Shown here: piece by piece, positions 9,395 to 18,365 of the stretch
Numbering within the stretch: the first letter of the stretch is position 1
Layout: each line of letters starts with the position of its first letter
Assembly (NCBI GenBank): GCA_024305105.1
Contig: JAMWZA010000007.1
Span: 1-64,000, forward strand
Origin: Marinoscillum sp.
Lineage (GTDB): Bacteria; Bacteroidota; Bacteroidia; Cytophagales; Cyclobacteriaceae
Length of the DNA stretch: 64,000 nt
Reading direction: 5' to 3'
Made by a program: the position numbers and the translations under genes
Notes under the pieces: model-generated
Databases searched by the model: none
What the model was told of the DNA's origin: nothing
Seen by the model: the letters and a program-made list of their open reading frames with translations, nothing else

Positions 9395-10258
9395 ATGTCA
9401 AGAGTAAGTGAAGTACTGCGCTACATTAATATTTGTTTCTTAAATGGAGCATTTACCCGAACAACCAAGATTTCTACATCTAAGGAAGCCAAATTCCATT
9501 TCACGCTGACTACTACACCCGATAGGCTTGATAAGATCAAAGCCACGCTCCTATCCTTAAATGACCAAACCACTCCTCCCTCAGAAATCATACTGAACCT
9601 TCCAGTGATGTCCATGAAGGGAAAACAATATGTTCTCCCCAAGTATTTAATGAAAATCAAAAATCTGAGAATCAATCGAGTGCCAGAGGATTTGGGTCCA
9701 GGAACAAAACTCATCCCTACTCTACATGATGACAGCATTGCTGCAAACGACTTTATCGTTGTAGTTGATGACGATCAGGTATACCCGAAACGGCTTTTGG
9801 AAACGTACCTTAAAAATACAAGGACATTTCCAGGTGCTGCACTAACCCTGTGTGGATGGAATGTGCCGCCTGACATGAAGCACAACAGAAAAAAAACGAA
9901 GAAAGGAGCTGGCATTAAATTCAAAGACCCAAATCCAAATGTGCCCGAGCCGCTGAATGTAGAAATCCTCCAGGGTGCTTCGTCATTTCTCGTTTGTAAG
10001 TCCTTTTTTACCAAAGATGTTTTTGACTATTCGGATGCTCCGGAAGGGGCACTATTTGCCGATGATATTTGGTTCAGCGGTCATCTGGCAAAAAACAATA
10101 TTCCTCGCAAGCTGATAATCGGTGACTTTGCATTTTACCGCATGCACTCATTTAAACACATGGGTACCACCGGCCTGCGATACTCTGTAAACGCTGACAA
10201 TCAGAACAACAATGCGCTGTACAAATACTTTGAAGCTCACTGGAAAAAATTTGACTAG
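9395..10258 (+). CDS. GT-A fold (family 2-like) glycosyltransferase, paralogue of 2486-3355
   Basis: 287 residues colinear with the product of 2486-3355. TTTPDR replaces TTLPSR at about 39-44, the DDD motif is at 125-127 in VVVDDDQVYP, and FADDIWFSGHL is near 220. Both proteins begin with SxxSEVLRY/SxxGEVLRY and end in an aromatic-rich ALYKYF/TLYEYF segment. The gene stands alone on the plus strand between minus-strand genes and ends inside the stop region of the converging GT4 gene (4-base overlap). A partial -7 box TTAATTTG lies at 9379-9386. It is probably a separately specialised duplicate for another linkage in the same glycan. Confidence 0.74.
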   Translation: MSRVSEVLRYINICFLNGAFTRTTKISTSKEAKFHFTLTTTPDRLDKIKATLLSLNDQTTPPSEIILNLPVMSMKGKQYVLPKYLMKIKNLRINRVPEDLGPGTKLIPTLHDDSIAANDFIVVVDDDQVYPKRLLETYLKNTRTFPGAALTLCGWNVPPDMKHNRKKTKKGAGIKFKDPNPNVPEPLNVEILQGASSFLVCKSFFTKDVFDYSDAPEGALFADDIWFSGHLAKNNIPRKLIIGDFAFYRMHSFKHMGTTGLRYSVNADNQNNNALYKYFEAHWKKFD

Positions 10259-11421
10259 ATTTTACCCTGGTAAATAGCAAGTTGCTTTTCAAAGCAAGCT
10301 TCCCAGGTTAAACGCTCTGCATAACCTCTTGCCTTCTCTTTTAGAGACTTTTGCTGCAAGCTTTTTGAGTAGGTCACCACTGCATTCGCCACTTCTTCTG
10401 GAGTCACTTCAGGTAAAACAACTCCTGCTCCAGATCGGTCTATATGCTCATAAGCCGCACCATCATTCGCAGCAATTAACGGAAGCCCTGAACTCAACGA
10501 TTCCAAAAGAGAAAGGCCAAACGTCTCCCACTTACTCAGGGCAAATCCAAGATCTGCACTGGCGTAATACTGAGCCATACGCTCCTTACCATCAATAAAC
10601 CCTTCCAGATGCACGTGTTCATATTTTTCACTGGCCCGCTTTGCGAGTCCTTCATAAGGTCCCATCCCAGCGATCACCAGAGCCGGAGCAAGCTCTAGTC
10701 GTTCGCACATCAATGGATACGCATCCAATATAACATCCAGTCCTTTCTCTTTGCTAAAGCGATGTGGGAAAAACAATAGCAAGCGATCTTGTTTCTGTTT
10801 ATACTTTTTTACTATCTCTTCATCTTTTTTAGCCGGGTGAAACAATTCACAATCTACTCCCAAAGGAACAAAGTGGACCTTCTCAAGACCATTTCTAAGC
10901 ATCCGATCCATTATAATTTGACTGGACACGATCGTTCCGGCCATTTTATTATAATACTTCCGGGCATGTTTCCAAGCCAATTGCTCTCCCACATTAGCCA
11001 CAGCCCCAGAAAATGGCTGCAAAAATCTCTTGACATAAGTAACAGGAAAATCAGCATGCCAAAACCCAAAGACTCTTGATTGCAAACCCCGCCTTCTGAC
11101 CACTTTCTGAACGATTCCAGGTAAAAAATACGGCGAGCCAACTTCAATGGCATCCGGATTCAGGCGAGCCAAAATGGGTTCTATAGGTCCCGATTTTATC
11201 AGGTAGCGGTACTCCCAATTTCCGGCAACTTTAGGTACTTTGAGGTGCTCTATGAATGTACTCTCGCCTATTTGTTCAGTCCATGTTTCTTTATCGTGCA
11301 TGATAAAGGAATAATGAACATCCGGGTGATTTTTGTAGAACTCCATCTTCTCCAGGTGGTACCTGCGTACTCCACCTCCGGACGGACTCCAAAAGTTATT
11401 ACAATCTACTACTGAAAACAT
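10255..11421 (-). CDS. GT4-family (GT-B fold) glycosyltransferase
   Basis: A 388-residue GT-B enzyme. The N-terminal domain has the glycine-rich loop SPSGGGVRRY (12-21). The C-terminal nucleotide-sugar domain has FPHRFSKEKGLDV (about 218-230), GFID and the EX7E motif ETFGLSLLE with E299 and E307, followed by SGLPLIA. All are standard for glycosyl transferase group 1 (GT4), retaining enzymes using nucleotide sugars at the inner membrane face. It converges with 9395-10258, with 4 bases of overlap. The sugar cannot be specified from the sequence. Confidence 0.85.
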   Translation of the reverse strand: MFSVVDCNNFWSPSGGGVRRYHLEKMEFYKNHPDVHYSFIMHDKETWTEQIGESTFIEHLKVPKVAGNWEYRYLIKSGPIEPILARLNPDAIEVGSPYFLPGIVQKVVRRRGLQSRVFGFWHADFPVTYVKRFLQPFSGAVANVGEQLAWKHARKYYNKMAGTIVSSQIIMDRMLRNGLEKVHFVPLGVDCELFHPAKKDEEIVKKYKQKQDRLLLFFPHRFSKEKGLDVILDAYPLMCERLELAPALVIAGMGPYEGLAKRASEKYEHVHLEGFIDGKERMAQYYASADLGFALSKWETFGLSLLESLSSGLPLIAANDGAAYEHIDRSGAGVVLPEVTPEEVANAVVTYSKSLQQKSLKEKARGYAERLTWEACFEKQLAIYQGKI

Positions 11422-11557
11422 GCAATGATTTGCTTAATAACATTAATTGGCTAAGATAATGAGCTGAAATTAACTTGTACCATTACACTGACACTACCAT
11501 TCAGATTGTCTGAAATACCACCTACACATTTAAATAAATAAAATGCATTTTTGCACC

Positions 11558-12295
11558 ATGTCACAGGTTACCATTATTCAGCTCGCAACACCCAATATTG
11601 ATGAGTATGCCCAATACAGCACGGCCTCTGCCCGAGAGTACGCAATGGATCATGGCTACCATTTGTTTGTCCAACGCTCACGAACTATACAAGATTTACA
11701 CATTAACTGGACAAAAATTGATATCTTAAAAACAGCCTTATCAAATATGCCGCAGGATGAGGATTCATATGTAGTGCTATTGGATGCCGACACCATCATC
11801 ATGCAGCCAGATCGCACAATGGACTACTTTATTGATAAATATGGCAAATCCGACACTGCCATATTCTTTGCTGCCGACACTCCCTTTTCTCTAAAAGCCA
11901 AAAAGAAACCAAACGCCGGATTTGTCATTGTCAGAAATAATGAGATTGGAAGAAACATAATCAACAGGTGGCTAGAGGCGGCTTACACTGATGGTAAAAA
12001 ATACAATGATACGCATCCCCGAAACCAACTGGTTTACTGGAACTGTGTAGAGCCTGAGTACCAATCGGTACAGGTCGTTCTTCCAAAATCATATTTTCAC
12101 AAACCACTTTGGTGGGTACCCAAGCCATTCAAAACCAACGAGTTTTTATACCACATCACCTCCACCAACATTGAGACTCGTACACTTCAAATGAAGAAGT
12201 TCTACGAACAAGCATGCGCTGACTGCCTTACGAATCTAAAAGAAACCACCAATATATTATCTCAAGCGTCTGAGGGATTACTTAAGCTTTGTTAA
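11558..12295 (+). CDS. Glycosyltransferase resembling the GMA12/MNN10 (GT34) group
   Basis: About 245 residues. VVLLDADTIIMQP contains a DXD motif, and NAGFVIVRNN is the typical NxGxxxx loop that follows it in GT34-like enzymes. HPRNQLVYWNC and the WWVPKP stretch further match this fold. An in-frame ATG lies 15 bases upstream (11543), but the sequence between them carries a CATTTTTG -7-like box and the family core starts directly at VTIIQLA, so I prefer ATG 11558. It converges on the GT4 gene at 12282 with a 14-base overlap. Donor and acceptor are unknown. Confidence 0.65.
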   Translation: MSQVTIIQLATPNIDEYAQYSTASAREYAMDHGYHLFVQRSRTIQDLHINWTKIDILKTALSNMPQDEDSYVVLLDADTIIMQPDRTMDYFIDKYGKSDTAIFFAADTPFSLKAKKKPNAGFVIVRNNEIGRNIINRWLEAAYTDGKKYNDTHPRNQLVYWNCVEPEYQSVQVVLPKSYFHKPLWWVPKPFKTNEFLYHITSTNIETRTLQMKKFYEQACADCLTNLKETTNILSQASEGLLKLC

Positions 12296-13430
12296 CAAGC
12301 CTTTGGTACAAGTCAAATAATTCTTTACAAAGAGTTTCCCAGTTTTGAGACTTTGCATAAAGCAAAGCATTTTGTCTGGAAGTGGCATAATACTCCTCAT
12401 TGTCCAGAAGCTTCACAATTTCCTCATAAAATGCCTCCTCATTTTGGTGTTCTACCAAAACTCCGGTCACTCCTTGTTTGATGATATCTACAGGGCCACC
12501 ACCATTAGCTGCGACTACTGGCAGTCCAGAAGCTAATGCTTCCAAAACCACATTACCAAAGGTTTCTGTAACAGATGGAAAAACAAATACATCTGATGAG
12601 GCGTATGCTCTGGCCAGATCCTCTCCGGTCAGCTTACCCGTAAAGATGGCGTCAGGCATAGACTCTTCTAATATCCTCTTGGTTGGTCCATCTCCTGTGA
12701 CAATCATTTTAATATCGGGCCTACGCTTGGCTAAGAGCTGATATAGCCTGATAAGTGTTTTGGGTTCCTTTTCCTTGACTAAGCGACTTACAAAAATCAC
12801 TTTTTTAGTGGTGGGACTTAAAGACGGCCACAAGTTTTCATCCCGATGATGTGGGCCAAAACGATCTGTACTAACACCCCTACCCCATATATTGATGGCC
12901 TCTTCTTTTACACCCTTACCCAACAAATAATCTCGCATGGTTGGTGTAGGCGCCAGCACTCGGTCTACCGCTCGATAAACCCAAAACAATCGTTTTATAA
13001 TTGGGTCAGATAATTGTTCTATCCATGGAATAAACCGTAAATAATAGGTAGCAAAACTCGGGAAATGTGTATGATAAATAGTCGTAACAGGAAGCTTATT
13101 CGCTCTCGCATACTTTACCGCATAGCTTCCCATGGCACTTGGAGAGCTGAAATGAATAATATCGGGTCCAAACTGGTCTAGCGTTCTTTTTAGCGATTTC
13201 ATCTTACCAGGAAGCGCAAACCTGTAGTCCTTTTGATTGAAAGGCATCGACCAATATGGACATGTATAAACCGGGTAAGGAAAGTCCTTTTTTGGAGGCT
13301 GTGGCGTAATGAAGATTGGCTCTAGCAGGTCATTGGGAATCCTTTTGATGACCTGATGCATCGTGTTTGCCACACCATCAAAATCCTCTTCCATCACATC
13401 CAGAAAAAAGGCAATTTTCACTCTATTCAT
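12282..13430 (-). CDS. GT4-family glycosyltransferase (MgtA/PimB-like)
   Basis: A GT-B enzyme of 382 residues. The N-terminal domain contains DGVANTMHQV and HFSSPSAMGSYAVKYA, and a YHTHFPSF segment at about 119-126, as in GDP-mannose or UDP-sugar-dependent GT4 enzymes of the MgtA group. VSRLVKEKEPKTL at about 214-226 and ETFGNVVLE (E289, E297) followed by SGLPVVA form the donor site. It has no membrane helix. It probably completes the glycan-building set of this region, although the same subfamily also contains glycolipid glycosyltransferases, and the neighbouring operon makes a lipid. A glycolipid role is therefore also possible. Confidence 0.83.
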   Translation of the reverse strand: MNRVKIAFFLDVMEEDFDGVANTMHQVIKRIPNDLLEPIFITPQPPKKDFPYPVYTCPYWSMPFNQKDYRFALPGKMKSLKRTLDQFGPDIIHFSSPSAMGSYAVKYARANKLPVTTIYHTHFPSFATYYLRFIPWIEQLSDPIIKRLFWVYRAVDRVLAPTPTMRDYLLGKGVKEEAINIWGRGVSTDRFGPHHRDENLWPSLSPTTKKVIFVSRLVKEKEPKTLIRLYQLLAKRRPDIKMIVTGDGPTKRILEESMPDAIFTGKLTGEDLARAYASSDVFVFPSVTETFGNVVLEALASGLPVVAANGGGPVDIIKQGVTGVLVEHQNEEAFYEEIVKLLDNEEYYATSRQNALLYAKSQNWETLCKELFDLYQRLVNKA

Positions 13431-13635
13431 TCATGATTGCATTATCCATTCAAAATTACCGTATTCTAGTTAAGATGACGATAATTGACCACCCAAGTTC
13501 TATTGATAATAAAGACTTAGATAATATTGATCATTTACTACAGATCAAATCAATCCAATTTTTCGACTTTTTAAATGATTTCATGGTACTTTTACAGATT
13601 GATTCGAAAGCGACAATTTCTGAAGCGAAATATTA

Positions 13636-14832
13636 ATGAGTAACATTCTAAAGAGCCGGTATTCCTATTATCAGGAACCACAAAAAGCAAAAGCACTTAA
13701 CATTTATCCATTCTTTAGAAACATCCAATCCGGTCAGGATTCGGAGGTAATGGTTGAAGGTAAGAAGGTACTGATGTTTGGGTCAAACAGCTACCTTGGG
13801 CTTACTACGCATCCGAAAATTAAAGAAGCTGCAATAAATGCAGTGAATAAATATGGTTCTAGTTTAAGCGGGTCCAGGTACATGAATGGCACCAGTGACA
13901 TGCACACTGAGCTAGAACATCGTTTGGCTAAATTCTTAGGTAAAGAGGCTGTTGCTCTTTACAGTACTGGATTTCAAGTGAATATTGGCGTATTGCCAAC
14001 AATCGCAGGGAAAGGAGATTATCTTTTTCTAGATCGCCTGAATCACGCTTCCATTTTCGAAGGCGCTAAACTTTCCGCAGCACAATCTGTCATTTTCCGA
14101 CATAACAACCTCGAATCACTAGAAAACAAGCTTCGAAAAGTTCCAGCAGACGCTTTCAAGTTCATTGTGGTAGATGGGATTTTCAGCATGGAGGGCAATA
14201 TCGTGAAGCTTCCTGGAATTATTGAGCTTGCCAAAAAATACAATGCCGCTGTAATGACTGATTGTGCACATGCAATAGGTGTAATTGGAAAAAATGGCTC
14301 AGGTACTCCAGACCACTTTGGGCTTACTGATGAGGTCGATATAATCGGCGGGACGTTAAGTAAATCATTCGCTTCGCTGGGTGGATTCTGTGCCTCTGAT
14401 GCTCAAACGATCGATTATCTTAGACATCATTCCAAGTCAATGATATTTGCTGCAAGTATTACGCCTGCCAGCATTGCATCAGCACTTGCTGCTCTTGATA
14501 TCATGGAAACGGATGACTCTTACCGATTAAGACTTTGGGACAACACCAACTACACACTCAAAGTAATGAAGGAATTAGGGTTCGATACAGGAGCTTCTGA
14601 AACTCCAATTGTGCCCATATTCATCAGGAATGACATGAAAGCATACCAATTGACCAAAATGCTTTTTGATAGAGGCGTTTTTGTGAATCCTGTGGTATCT
14701 CCCGGGGTTAGTCCGGAAGATTCTTTGATCAGGTTCTCGATCATGTCTTCTCATACGCATGATCAAATAGATAAAGCTGCTGAGGTTTTATACAAAGCTG
14801 CTAAAGAAGTAGACCTATTTGAAACTGCTTAA
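13636..14832 (+). CDS. spt: Alpha-oxoamine synthase, probable serine palmitoyltransferase (or cysteate acyltransferase)
   Basis: A PLP enzyme that condenses an amino acid with an acyl thioester. Landmarks are FGSNSYLGL (48-56), GSRYMNGT (79-86), NHASI with H137, DCAH (209-212), and GGTLSKSFASLGG with PLP lysine K243. Overall wording is much closer to Bacteroidota serine palmitoyltransferase than to BioF or KBL. The usual DEAH/DDAH is DCAH here, so the residue beside the PLP-ring aspartate is Cys. It is the first gene of a cluster with a reductase, an acyltransferase, KAS and ACP, which supports de novo sphingoid base synthesis. The close relative CapB, which uses cysteate to make sulfonolipids, cannot be excluded. 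The enzyme is expected in the cytoplasm or at the membrane. Confidence 0.8.
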   Translation: MSNILKSRYSYYQEPQKAKALNIYPFFRNIQSGQDSEVMVEGKKVLMFGSNSYLGLTTHPKIKEAAINAVNKYGSSLSGSRYMNGTSDMHTELEHRLAKFLGKEAVALYSTGFQVNIGVLPTIAGKGDYLFLDRLNHASIFEGAKLSAAQSVIFRHNNLESLENKLRKVPADAFKFIVVDGIFSMEGNIVKLPGIIELAKKYNAAVMTDCAHAIGVIGKNGSGTPDHFGLTDEVDIIGGTLSKSFASLGGFCASDAQTIDYLRHHSKSMIFAASITPASIASALAALDIMETDDSYRLRLWDNTNYTLKVMKELGFDTGASETPIVPIFIRNDMKAYQLTKMLFDRGVFVNPVVSPGVSPEDSLIRFSIMSSHTHDQIDKAAEVLYKAAKEVDLFETA

Positions 14833-14841
14833 TACGTAGGT

Positions 14842-15798
14842 ATGAAAGTACTCATTACCGGAGCCAATGGATTTCTTGGTAGTCACATCGTTGAGAAAGC
14901 TTTATCAAAAAATCATGACACAACGGCCATCATTCGGGAAGGGTCTGACATCAGTAACCTTGCAGAAATTGACGGATACCAACGAATATCACTGAACTAT
15001 AGTAGTGTAGATTCTATCACAAATGGACTTAACGAATTACCCGAGCAAGACCTCATTATTCATAATGCAGGACTCGTAAAGTCATACACACTCGAAAAAT
15101 ACTTAAAAGTCAATGTTGAGCTCACAGCTAGATTAATTCAGGGCATAAAGGAAAGTTCAGCAGCAGGACTGAATACCAAATTTGCGTACATTTCTTCCCT
15201 TGCAGCAAAGGGTCCTGTCGGTAATGGTGGACCAGCTTCTAACTATGGCATCAGCAAATTGAAAGCCGAAGAAGTTGTAACCAACTCAGGGTTGAATTGG
15301 ATGATTTTTAGACCTACGGGAATTTATGGAGCCCGTGATGTTCAATTTGTCCCGTTAATAAAGGCTGTTAAATTGGGACTTTATCCGCTAATGACCTCAC
15401 CCAAACATCAAATGACATTAATTAATGCCGCTGACGTGGCAGAAAATGTTATTGACTGTTCTTTTAGTCACAACCGACAAATTGTTCATTTAGAAGATGG
15501 CTCTGTCTATGAACACAAGGACCTAAAAAGAATACTGGAAAAGGTCCTGGACAAAAAGAGTCTCAACCTGAAAGTATCGCCACCAATAGTCAAAGCCGTT
15601 TTGTACTTATCAGATATAATCGACCGTACTTTTGACCGAACACCTAAATTGTCTCTGGAACACTATTCTGAAATATCGCAGGACTGGGATCATGATTTCA
15701 GCGAAGAACGAAAGTCCATTCCCCTGACCATCAATATTCCATTAGCAGATGGTTTTCAAGAAGCGTATGACTATTACCACCAAAATGACCTAATTTAA
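14842..15798 (+). CDS. NAD(P)-dependent SDR/epimerase-family reductase (CerR-like)
   Basis: An extended short-chain dehydrogenase of 318 residues. The dinucleotide loop GANGFLG is at 7-13, there is HNAG at about 74-77, an ISS catalytic strand near 117-119, and the YxxxK pair at Y135/K139. It lies 9 bases after the serine-palmitoyltransferase-like gene and 4 bases before the acyltransferase gene. In bacterial sphingolipid clusters an epimerase-like SDR (CerR in Caulobacter) reduces the 3-keto group of the sphingoid or ceramide intermediate; by position this is the same step. A similar SDR is proposed in sulfonolipid synthesis. The precise substrate is inferred from context only. Confidence 0.72.
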   Translation: MKVLITGANGFLGSHIVEKALSKNHDTTAIIREGSDISNLAEIDGYQRISLNYSSVDSITNGLNELPEQDLIIHNAGLVKSYTLEKYLKVNVELTARLIQGIKESSAAGLNTKFAYISSLAAKGPVGNGGPASNYGISKLKAEEVVTNSGLNWMIFRPTGIYGARDVQFVPLIKAVKLGLYPLMTSPKHQMTLINAADVAENVIDCSFSHNRQIVHLEDGSVYEHKDLKRILEKVLDKKSLNLKVSPPIVKAVLYLSDIIDRTFDRTPKLSLEHYSEISQDWDHDFSEERKSIPLTINIPLADGFQEAYDYYHQNDLI

Positions 15799-15802
15799 AT
15801 CC

Positions 15803-16936
15803 ATGAGTATCGAAATAAAGGAATTGACCTCCAAGAAAGAAATCAAGCAGTTTATAAAGTTTCAGTGGGGTCTCTACAGGGGTGTACAGCAGTTTGTTCC
15901 TCCAATGATGGAATTCGAGTTAGGGACTTTTGACAAAAAGAAAAACCCAGCATTTAAGACGACCCAAGGCAGATTCTGGATGGCTTACAAAGAAGGTAAA
16001 GCCGTTGGTCGTATTGTTGGAATTATTCATAACGAAGAAGCCAAAGAAGACAAAAGGATACGATTTGGCTGGATAGACTTTATTGATGACATTGACGTAA
16101 GTACAGCACTGATCAAAACAGTAGAAGAGTGGGGAAAAACAGAAGGTCTTGAGACCATACATGGGCCACTGGGTTTTACTGATTTGGATTTTGAAGGAAC
16201 ACTCGTAGAAGGCTTCAATCAACTGTCTACTCAGGCCACGATGTATAACTTTCCATATTACAAGGATCATTTCGAAAAATTGGGATTTGTAAAAGCCGTT
16301 GATTGGACGGAAGCCCGTATCAAAGTACCTCTGGGGGACAAAGCGCTAGAAGCTGATCTAGACCGAAAAGCCAACATCGTCAGCAATCGCTATGGCATGC
16401 ACATAAAGGAGTTTAAATCTGGTAAAGAAATCCTTAAATATGCAGATGATTTTTTTGAGTTGTTAAACAATACTTATGGACACCTTTACGGATTTCATAA
16501 ACTAACCAATGAGCAAGTAAATTACTTCATAGACTCCTATTTTGGTTTTGTTCAAAAAGACTTCATCTTGATGATTGTGGACGATGAGGATAAGCTGGTC
16601 GGCGCAGCAATCACTTTCCCATCGTTATCGAAAGCCTTCAAAAAAGCTAAAGGTCATATGTATCCTTTCGGATTCATTCATGTATTAAAAGCATTTTACA
16701 AAAATGATATTCTGGATTTCTTCTTGATTGCTGCGAAGGAAGAATACCAGAGAAAAGGGTTTAACGCCCTCTTGTGGAAGCGATTATTCTGGGCCTGTAA
16801 CAAACACAAAATCAAAGAAATATGGTCTGGACAGATGCTCGAGACAAATGACAATGTGAACAACCTCTGGTCTAAGTACCAATCTGCTAAAGACGAAGAA
16901 ATTCGCAGAAGGTGCTTCACCAAATCCATCAGCTAA
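15803..16936 (+). CDS. GNAT-superfamily acyltransferase, candidate bacterial ceramide synthase
   Basis: 377 residues without a membrane helix. The pattern suggests a duplicated GNAT fold. The N-terminal part has GKAVGRIVGII (strand pair), and the C-terminal part has KLVGAAITFPS followed by EEYQRKGFNALLWKRL, an acyl-CoA-binding loop-like R/Q-x-x-G/A region near residues 313-320. The middle GPLGFTDLDFEG is typical of a conserved Bacteroidota/Proteobacteria family found next to spt genes. The bacterial ceramide synthase (bCerS) described in Caulobacter is also a GNAT-type protein, so N-acylation of the sphingoid base is the favoured role. That is inference from family and operon position, not from a diagnostic residue. 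Confidence 0.62.
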   Translation: MSIEIKELTSKKEIKQFIKFQWGLYRGVQQFVPPMMEFELGTFDKKKNPAFKTTQGRFWMAYKEGKAVGRIVGIIHNEEAKEDKRIRFGWIDFIDDIDVSTALIKTVEEWGKTEGLETIHGPLGFTDLDFEGTLVEGFNQLSTQATMYNFPYYKDHFEKLGFVKAVDWTEARIKVPLGDKALEADLDRKANIVSNRYGMHIKEFKSGKEILKYADDFFELLNNTYGHLYGFHKLTNEQVNYFIDSYFGFVQKDFILMIVDDEDKLVGAAITFPSLSKAFKKAKGHMYPFGFIHVLKAFYKNDILDFFLIAAKEEYQRKGFNALLWKRLFWACNKHKIKEIWSGQMLETNDNVNNLWSKYQSAKDEEIRRRCFTKSIS

Positions 16937-16995
16937 TACATATCTCTTTTGATTAAAAGTATTAGACATTTAACTAGGGGTTTAACAATTTTATT

Positions 16996-17027
16996 TTGCC
17001 CTTGTTGAAGGGTAGTATGTAGTTTTA
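16996..17027 (+). promoter_or_regulatory. Candidate promoter for the KAS/ACP sub-operon
   Basis: TTG at 16996-16998 and TAGTTTTA at 17020-17027 are 21 bases apart, close to the Bacteroidota TTG-N19-21-TAnnTTTG pattern except that the last base is A. It lies in the 150-base gap between the acyltransferase gene and the ketoacyl synthase gene and would allow the second half of the cluster to be transcribed separately. Confidence 0.35.
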
Positions 17028-17086
17028 CCAACACAATTGGGCTATTGATCGTATTTTGAATCATAGCAAAATCAAAGAACAGTAAA

Positions 17087-18364
17087 TTGTCACAAAAAAA
17101 ACGAGTAGTTATAACCGGTCTGGGTGTCGTTGCACCAAATGGCTTGAACATCAATGAATTTGAGACAGCCCTCCGATCAGGAACATCTGGAATTCGTAAA
17201 TGGGAGGGACTTGAAGAACTCAACTTCAAATGCCAAATTGGAGGACGTCCAGCCATCACTCAAGAATATAAAGATGAACACCTACCCCAGTTCATTGCTA
17301 AAAAACTAAGGAATAACGCAGTAATTTATGCGTGTCTATCGGGTTTGGAAGCGTGGAAAGATTCGGGTTTGCAGTTGGATTCTAACCAACAGCGAAGATC
17401 AGGCATTATTTTTGGAAGTGGCGCCATGGCGCTAGACGAGTTCATAGGAGCGAACATTGATATGCTCAATCAGGGACAGCACAGAAAAGTGGGATCTCGA
17501 AGCGTTCCAGAGTCTATGAGTAGTGGAGCAGCAGCCTTTTTGAACGGTATTTTAGGCCTACAAGGAAGAATCCTGTCAAACAGTTCGGCATGTATCACTG
17601 GATCTGAGGCAATTCTCCAGGGGTTTGAGATGATTCAATCCGGTAAAATGGACAGAATGCTTTGCGGAAGTACTGAAGGAGATGGACAATACATTTGGGG
17701 TGGGTTTGATGCCATGCGTGTACTATGTAGCGACGCTAACGACAATCCTACTTATGGGTCAAGACCTATGAGTGCCTCGAGCAGTGGATTTGTTCCTAGC
17801 GGAGGTTCAGGAGCCTTAGTATTAGAATCTCTGGAAATAGCCCAAGCGCGGGGTGCTGAAATTTATGCTGAAATTCTTGGGGGAGAAGTAAACTCTGGTG
17901 GACAGCAAAACGGAGGTTCAATGACCGCCCAAAATCCAGAAGCCGTGGTGGATTGTATTAAAACAACCATGAATAATGCAGGCATCAAATCAACGGAAAT
18001 AGATTTGATTTCCGGGCATCTCACTTCAACGAAAGGCGATCCATATGAAATAAAGAATTGGTCAAATGCCCTGGGTTTATCCAAAGAGGAAATGCCCTAC
18101 ATCAATTCCACAAAATCCATGATTGGTCATTGTGTGGCTGGTGCAGGCTCCATTGAACTGGTTGCCGGAGTATTGCAACTGTCCAAAAGTTTTATTCATC
18201 CAAACCTAAATCTGGAAGAAATTCATCCGGATATATTGGGAATAGTGGATCAAAAGAAGATTCCAAAGGCCACTATTGAAAAAGACATTAATATAATATT
18301 GAAAGCGAACTTTGGGTTTGGTGACCTGAATTGTTGCATAGCACTTAAAAAATTTGATAACTAA
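17087..18364 (+). CDS. Beta-ketoacyl-ACP synthase (KAS II/FabF-like)
   Basis: 425 residues of thiolase-fold condensing enzyme with the complete catalytic triad: Cys in SSACITGSEAI, first His in SGHLTSTKGDP, and second His in KSMIGHCVAGAG. The standard triad context NAHGTST is changed to SGHLTST, so it is a divergent paralogue rather than the housekeeping FabF. It starts with TTG at 17087; no ATG is available close to the conserved KKRVVITGLGVV strand. It is followed directly by its probable partner ACP (18366) and is 150 bases after the sphingolipid-type genes. The likely role is chain elongation or modification of the acyl group used by that pathway. Flexirubin- or polyene-type chemistry is a less likely alternative because the other genes of those clusters are absent. 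Confidence 0.82.
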   Translation: MSQKKRVVITGLGVVAPNGLNINEFETALRSGTSGIRKWEGLEELNFKCQIGGRPAITQEYKDEHLPQFIAKKLRNNAVIYACLSGLEAWKDSGLQLDSNQQRRSGIIFGSGAMALDEFIGANIDMLNQGQHRKVGSRSVPESMSSGAAAFLNGILGLQGRILSNSSACITGSEAILQGFEMIQSGKMDRMLCGSTEGDGQYIWGGFDAMRVLCSDANDNPTYGSRPMSASSSGFVPSGGSGALVLESLEIAQARGAEIYAEILGGEVNSGGQQNGGSMTAQNPEAVVDCIKTTMNNAGIKSTEIDLISGHLTSTKGDPYEIKNWSNALGLSKEEMPYINSTKSMIGHCVAGAGSIELVAGVLQLSKSFIHPNLNLEEIHPDILGIVDQKKIPKATIEKDINIILKANFGFGDLNCCIALKKFDN

Positions 18365-18365
18365 T

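Noticed and set aside
13367-13636. An 89-codon plus-strand open frame overlapping the start of the GT4 gene and ending at the SPT-like start
   Set aside because: Its first part is antisense to a well-supported gene, composition is unlike neighbouring proteins and no motif or signal is seen; the 205-base region is more likely promoter.
13636-14832. Assignment as BioF or glycine C-acetyltransferase
   Set aside because: No biotin or threonine genes nearby; adjacency to an SDR, a GNAT-like acyltransferase, KAS and ACP and the wording of the sequence favour sphingolipid-type synthesis.
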